From Xanthomonas sp. 10-10 (GTDB lineage Bacteria > Pseudomonadota > Gammaproteobacteria > Xanthomonadales > Xanthomonadaceae): a DNA stretch of 64,000 nucleotides. The DNA is taken from contig NZ_CP144460.1 in assembly GCF_040182365.1 (NCBI RefSeq), positions 3,100,001-3,164,000 on the forward strand, in the 5' to 3' direction. Position numbers and translations under genes: made by a program. Below, one piece after another: positions 59,715 to 64,000 of the stretch (its first letter is position 1; each line of letters begins with the position of its first letter). The notes under the pieces were generated by a model. That model saw nothing but the letters and a program-made list of their open reading frames with translations. It was not told the origin of the DNA and did no database searches.

Positions 59715-61898
59715 TCAACGCCAGAAATGCATCAGTACCGCCAACAAGGCGATCAAACCGATGATCATTGCGAAGGCGTAGTGATAGAGGAAACCGGATT
59801 GCGTGCGACGCAGCAGATTTGCAGCCAGGTCGATCAGTCGGGCAGAACCATTGACGGCCACGCCGTCGACCACATGGGTATCGATTGCGCGTGACGCCTT
59901 GCCAAGGACAACACCGCCACCGGCGAAGCCATTGATCCACAGCTTGTCGAAGCCGTATTTGTTTTCCAGCAGCCACACGATCGGCGCGAACGCCTTGCGC
60001 GACTTGGTAGCCAGTTCCGGCTTCCACAGGTAGAACAGAGCAGCGAGCACTAGACCGGCAAGCGTCAGGAAGAACGGTGCCGCCATCATGCCGTGCAGCG
60101 CGAACGCGACCGGGCCATGGAACTCCTCGGCCAGGGCACCCACGGTATCGCGTGCCGGGTCGTAGAAGTCAACGATGCCGGTGAAGAACGACACAGCCTG
60201 CCCTTTAAGCGCGTGCGCCGCGTGATGGCCCTGCCAATCGGTGCCGAACAACATCGGGCCGATGGTGAAGAAGCCGATCGCCACCGACGGAATCGCCAGA
60301 AGGATCAACGGCAACGTCACCACCCACTTAGACTCGTGCGGCTCGTGTGCGCCATGGTGGCCGTGATCGTCGTGGCCATGTGTGTCGTGTGCATGTGTGT
60401 CGTGTGCATGTGCGTCGTGCGCATGGCTGTCGTGCACGTGGACCTGCGCCTCGGCGTCGGTGTGCGCGCTGTCGTGGTGGGCATGGGCGTCGTGCGCATG
60501 CGCATCGCGGAAGCGTTCCTTGCCGTGGAAGGTCAGGAACAGCAGACGGAAGCTGTAGAAGCTGGTCACCAGCACGCCGCCGAGCACCGCCCAGTAGCCA
60601 TAGGTCGCGATCCAGCTATGCGACTCATGCGCGTGATGCGCAGCGGCCTCGATGATGGTGTCCTTCGAGTAGAAGCCCGAGAAGAACGGCGTACCGACCA
60701 GCGCCAGCGTACCGATCACACTGGTCCAGTAAGTCACCTTCATGTACTTGCGCAGGCCGCCCATCTTGCGCATGTCCTGCTCGTGGTGCATGCCGATGAT
60801 GACCGAGCCGGCCGCCAGGAACAGCAGCGCCTTGAAGAAAGCATGCGTCATCAGGTGGAACACTGCGGCCGAGTAGGCCGATACGCCCAGCGCCACGGTC
60901 ATGTAGCCGAGCTGGGACAGCGTCGAGTACGCGACCACGCGCTTGATGTCGTTCTGCACGATGCCGATCAGGCCAGTGAAGAAAGCCGTGGTCGCACCGA
61001 TGAACAGGATGAAGTTCAGCGCGGTTTCGGACAGCTCGAACAGCGGCGACATGCGCGCCACCATGAAGATGCCGGCAGTGACCATGGTTGCAGCGTGGAT
61101 CAGCGCCGAGATCGGGGTCGGGCCTTCCATCGAGTCAGGCAGCCACACATGCAGCGGCACCTGCGCCGACTTGCCCATCGCACCGATGAACAGGCAGATG
61201 CAGATCAGCGTCATCACGCTCCACTCGTGGCCTGCGAACAGCTGCACCTTGGCACCGGCCATGGTGGTCGCGTTGGCGAACACGGTGGAGTAATCCAGCG
61301 AGCCGAACCACAGCAACACACCGGCGATGCCGAGAATGAAGCCGAAATCGCCGACGCGGTTGACCAGGAACGCCTTCATGTTGGCGAACACGGCGGTCGG
61401 GCGCTTGAACCAGAAACCGATCAGCAGGTACGACACCAGGCCCACCGCTTCCCAGCCGAAGAACAGCTGCAGGAAGTTGTTGCTCATCACCAGCGTCAGC
61501 ATGGAGAAGGTGAACAACGAGATGTAGCTGAAGAAGCGCTGGTAACCCGGATCCTCTTCCATGTAGCCGATGGTGTAGATGTGCACCAGCAGCGACACGA
61601 AGGTCACCACCACCATCATCATCGCGGTCAGGCGATCGACCATGAAACCGACGTGTGCGGAATAGTTGCCGACGTCGAAGAAGGTGTACAGATTCTGGTT
61701 AAACGGGCTGGCGCCCTGCTCCACCAGTTGATACAGCGTCAGGCACGACAGCACGCAGCTGACCGCCACGCCGAGGATGGTGACGTACTGCGCGCCCTTG
61801 CGCCCCACCTGACGACCGAACAGGCCGGCGATGATGCTGCCGACCAGCGGTGCAAGCACCACTGCGATCAGCAGACTCTTGGAGAGAGTGATTTCCAT
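59715..61898 (-). CDS. nuoL: NuoL, complex I subunit L, with a His-rich insert
   Basis: 727-residue antiporter-like subunit, about 110 longer than E. coli NuoL. Core signatures are normal: GWEAVGLVSYLLIGFW, VPLHVWLPDSMEGPTPISAL, and the lateral-helix end. The extra length is partly a hydrophilic loop at about 464-523 after SFYSFRLLFLTFHGKERF. It carries about 21 His and many Asp, in units like HAHD, encoded by 15-base tandem repeats at 60381-60425. The loop precedes the helix WVVTLPLILLAIPSVAIGFF. Confidence 0.96.
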   Translation of the reverse strand: MEITLSKSLLIAVVLAPLVGSIIAGLFGRQVGRKGAQYVTILGVAVSCVLSCLTLYQLVEQGASPFNQNLYTFFDVGNYSAHVGFMVDRLTAMMMVVVTFVSLLVHIYTIGYMEEDPGYQRFFSYISLFTFSMLTLVMSNNFLQLFFGWEAVGLVSYLLIGFWFKRPTAVFANMKAFLVNRVGDFGFILGIAGVLLWFGSLDYSTVFANATTMAGAKVQLFAGHEWSVMTLICICLFIGAMGKSAQVPLHVWLPDSMEGPTPISALIHAATMVTAGIFMVARMSPLFELSETALNFILFIGATTAFFTGLIGIVQNDIKRVVAYSTLSQLGYMTVALGVSAYSAAVFHLMTHAFFKALLFLAAGSVIIGMHHEQDMRKMGGLRKYMKVTYWTSVIGTLALVGTPFFSGFYSKDTIIEAAAHHAHESHSWIATYGYWAVLGGVLVTSFYSFRLLFLTFHGKERFRDAHAHDAHAHHDSAHTDAEAQVHVHDSHAHDAHAHDTHAHDTHGHDDHGHHGAHEPHESKWVVTLPLILLAIPSVAIGFFTIGPMLFGTDWQGHHAAHALKGQAVSFFTGIVDFYDPARDTVGALAEEFHGPVAFALHGMMAAPFFLTLAGLVLAALFYLWKPELATKSRKAFAPIVWLLENKYGFDKLWINGFAGGGVVLGKASRAIDTHVVDGVAVNGSARLIDLAANLLRRTQSGFLYHYAFAMIIGLIALLAVLMHFWR
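60381..60425 (+). repeat. 15-base tandem repeat inside nuoL
   Basis: TGTGTCGTGTGCATG occurs twice in perfect succession (60381-60395, 60396-60410), then a third copy with two changes (60411-60425). On the minus strand each unit encodes His-Ala-His-Asp-Thr/Ala. Confidence 0.9.
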
Positions 61899-61905
61899 CT
61901 ACGGG

Positions 61906-62211
61906 TCAGCCCTTCAACGTGTCGACTTCGGCCACATTGATCGTGCGGCGCGTACGGAACAGAGTCACCAGGATCGCAAGACCGATGGCGGCCTCCGCGG
62001 CGGCAACGGTCAGGATGAAGAACACGAACAACTGACCGGCGGTATCGCCGAGCTCGCGCGAGAACGCGATGAAGTTGACGTTGACCGACAGCAGCATCAA
62101 CTCGATCGACATCAGCAAGACGATGACGTTCTTGCGGTTGAGGAAGATGCCGGCCAGGGAGATGCAGAACAGCACCGCGCCCAGTCCAAGCAGGTGGCCC
62201 AAGGTAATCAA
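61906..62211 (-). CDS. nuoK: NuoK, complex I subunit K
   Basis: 101-residue three-helix subunit. Conserved glutamates in [16 protein letters not shown] and [11 protein letters not shown]. Start is TTG at 62211, overlapping the nuoJ stop (TTGA). Confidence 0.97.
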
Positions 62212-62867
62212 GACTTCGCCTCCTGTCCGCCGGCCGCGTCGACCTGCGGCGCAACCTGTACCGGCTTTTCAACCGCCATTTTGACCATGCGCAGACGATC
62301 ACCTGCCTTGACCCGCGACTGCTCGCCGGCGTTCTGCAGCTTGATGCCGGTGCGCTTGCGCAGGGTCAGCATCACTGCAGCCACCACCGCCACAGTCAGA
62401 ATCACCGCAGCAAATTCGAACGGCAGCAGGAACTCGGTATACAGGCTCTTGGCCAGCCAGGTCAGGTTCGAGCTGTCGGCAGCCTGCGCTGCTGCATTGT
62501 CGACGGGGAACGGCGTGGCAGTGCGTGACTTGACCCCGATCAAGGTGACCATCTGCGCCAGCATCGCCACCGCAACGATCACGCCCAGCGGCATGTACTT
62601 GACCCAGCCCTCGCGCAGCCGGCTGGTGTCGATGTCCAGCATCATCACCACGAACAGGAACAGCACCATCACCGCGCCGACGTAGACCAGCACCAGGGTG
62701 ACGCCGAGGAACTCGGCACCGACCAGCAGCCAGATGCAGGCCATCGAGAAGAAGGTGAGGATCAGGCACAACACGGCATACACCGGGTTACGCACGCTGA
62801 TCACCGCACCGGCGGACACCACCGCGATTGCGGAGAAGGCGTAAAATGCAATAGAGACCCAGTCCAT
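62208..62867 (-). CDS. nuoJ: NuoJ, complex I subunit J
   Basis: 219-residue subunit with five helices. Start chosen at ATG 62867 ([11 protein letters not shown]) with GAGG just before it; the adjacent ATG and longer frame run into nuo[18 protein letters not shown] is the conserved pi-bulge helix. Confidence 0.95.
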
Positions 62868-62874
62868 CATGACC

Positions 62875-63363
62875 TCAACGGAAGGCGGCATCGGCAGCGC
62901 GACGCTCGGCGATCTCGGCCTCTAGCCGGTCTCCGATCGCCAGCAGCTGCGGCTTGTTGACAATGTTCTCGCCACGCTTCTCGAAGTGATACTCGAGGAT
63001 GTGCGTTTCGACGATCGAGTCCACCGGGCAGCTTTCTTCGCAAAAGCCGCAGAAGATGCACTTGAACAGGTCGATGTCGTAGCGCGTGGTGCGGCGCGAG
63101 CCATCCTCGCGCTTGGCCGAGTCGATGGTGATCGCCAATGCCGGGCAGACCGCTTCGCACAGCTTGCAGGCGATGCAGCGCTCTTCGCCATTGGGATAAC
63201 GACGCAGCGCATGCAGGCCACGGAAACGCGGCGACTGCGGAAACTTCTCCATCGGATACAGCACGGTGTACTTGGGCTTGAACGTGTATTTCAACGTCAG
63301 CCACAAGCCTCCGAGCAGTTCGAGCAGGAGCAAGCTCTTGAAGTAATGGGTGATCTTGTTCAT
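62875..63363 (-). CDS. nuoI: NuoI, complex I subunit I
   Basis: 162-residue ferredoxin-like subunit. Two [4Fe-4S] motifs: [12 protein letters not shown] and [12 protein letters not shown], for clusters N6a/N6b. ATG at 63363; the preceding TTG is not needed. Confidence 0.98.
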   Translation of the reverse strand: MNKITHYFKSLLLLELLGGLWLTLKYTFKPKYTVLYPMEKFPQSPRFRGLHALRRYPNGEERCIACKLCEAVCPALAITIDSAKREDGSRRTTRYDIDLFKCIFCGFCEESCPVDSIVETHILEYHFEKRGENIVNKPQLLAIGDRLEAEIAERRAADAAFR

Positions 63364-63366
63364 CAA

Positions 63367-64000
63367 TTACACGCCCTTCTGGATCACGCCGTAAAACACC
63401 ATCAATGCCGTCACTGCGATCCACACGATCGTGAGCGGAATGAACACCTTCCAGCCCAGACGCATGATCTGGTCGTAGCGGTAGCGCGGGAAGCTGGCAC
63501 GGAACCAGATGTAGGCGCTGGCGAAGAAGAACACCTTCATCAGCAGCCACGGCCAACCGCCCTTCCACACCCAGTCAATCCACGGCGAGATGTCTGGGCT
63601 GCCCCACACCTGGGGCCACGGGCTCAACCAGCCGCCCAGGAAGAAGATCGAGATCAGGAAGCTGACCAGGATCATGTTGGCGTATTCGGCCAGGAAGAAC
63701 AGTGCGAATGCACCGCCCGAGTATTCCACCATGTGGCCCGCGACGATTTCCGACTCGCCTTCCACCACGTCGAACGGCGCGCGGTTGGTTTCGGCAACGC
63801 CGGAGACCCAGTACACGATGAACAACGGGAACAGCGGAATCAGGAACCAGTCGAAGAAGCCGGAGTTACCCGCTTGCGCAAACACGATCTGGCTGAGGTT
63901 GACGCTGCCGGAAGCGATCATTACGCCGACCAGCGCAAAACCCATCGCAATCTCGTAGCTGACCACCTGCGCGGCCGAGCGCATCGCACCCAGGAACGCA
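63367..64000 (-). CDS. nuoH: NuoH, complex I subunit H (5' end missing)
   Basis: C-terminal ~210 residues of the quinone-site membrane subunit; the start lies beyond the right window edge. [41 protein letters not shown] (family signature PFD..E.E.E...G...EY) and [18 protein letters not shown] are intact. Three bases separate it from nuoI. Confidence 0.97.
   Translation of the reverse strand, partial: AFLGAMRSAAQVVSYEIAMGFALVGVMIASGSVNLSQIVFAQAGNSGFFDWFLIPLFPLFIVYWVSGVAETNRAPFDVVEGESEIVAGHMVEYSGGAFALFFLAEYANMILVSFLISIFFLGGWLSPWPQVWGSPDISPWIDWVWKGGWPWLLMKVFFFASAYIWFRASFPRYRYDQIMRLGWKVFIPLTIVWIAVTALMVFYGVIQKGV

Noticed and set aside
60361-60430. Possible CRISPR-like repeats
   Set aside because: Direct 15-base units without spacers, in frame within nuoL; no CRISPR array or cas gene seen anywhere in the window.
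60093-61940. A 615-codon open frame on the plus strand
   Set aside because: Antisense to nuoL; composition is a shadow of that gene.

Overview
The window is a high-GC gammaproteobacterial chromosome segment that reads as Xanthomonas. The evidence is a Xanthomonadales-type VirB/VirD4 secretion cluster with the unusual VirB7 (lipoprotein plus N0 domain), the XgtA-type alpha-glucosidase, abundant TonB-dependent receptors, and the order fMet tRNA-rimP-nusA-infB-rbfA-truB-rpsO-pnp close to the nuo operon. The species cannot be fixed from the sequence alone.

Layout. (1) 1-10766 is a maltodextrin utilisation locus: a partial SLC45/GPH-type sugar transporter, a six-hairpin glycosidase, a GH97 glucosidase, a TonB-dependent receptor and a GH13 alpha-glucosidase. 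The three intergenic control regions each carry the same 14-bp word TGCATACGTATTCA, which suggests one LacI-type regulator. (2) 11068-22116 is an X-T4SS cluster on the minus strand: a small ORF, virD4, virB7, 8, 9, 10, 11, 1, 2, 3 and 4. virB5, virB6 and effector/immunity genes are absent and the cluster ends directly against the maltose locus. (3) 22390-27200 is a scarred region: integrase remnant, tRNA-Val, uvrB, a lone FimT/GspH pseudopilin, tRNA-Asn and a decayed IS3-family element. (4) 27206-35268 holds a minor-pilin operon (fimT-pilV-pilW-pilX-pilY1-pilE, minus strand) with a divergent LytS/FimS-type histidine kinase. (5) 35265-46828 holds housekeeping and miscellaneous genes: ppnN, an Oar-like TonB-dependent receptor, marC, an SDR, grxD, sodB, purEK, a Trm112-like gene, nadC and a DUF2272 protein. 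(6) 47056-56486 is the transcription/translation operon led by initiator tRNA. (7) 56695-64000 is the distal part of the complex I operon, nuoHIJKLMN, with nuoH cut by the window edge.

How parts work together. The maltose genes form an import and hydrolysis chain: outer-membrane receptor, secreted or periplasmic glycosidases, inner-membrane symporter, intracellular glucosidase. The T4SS genes encode the ATPases (VirD4, B4, B11), core (B7, B9, B10), inner-membrane parts (B3, B8), pilin (B2) and transglycosylase (B1), but the set is incomplete here. The minor pilins and PilY1 prime and tip type IV pili, and the adjacent kinase resembles the regulator that controls the equivalent operon in Pseudomonas aeruginosa.

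I found no convincing wholly new system. The strongest leads are the shared maltose operators, the truncated X-T4SS with a 15-bp hairpin before virB4, the kinase-pilin linkage, a histidine-rich repeat-encoded insert in NuoL, and an iron superoxide dismutase with changed gateway residues.
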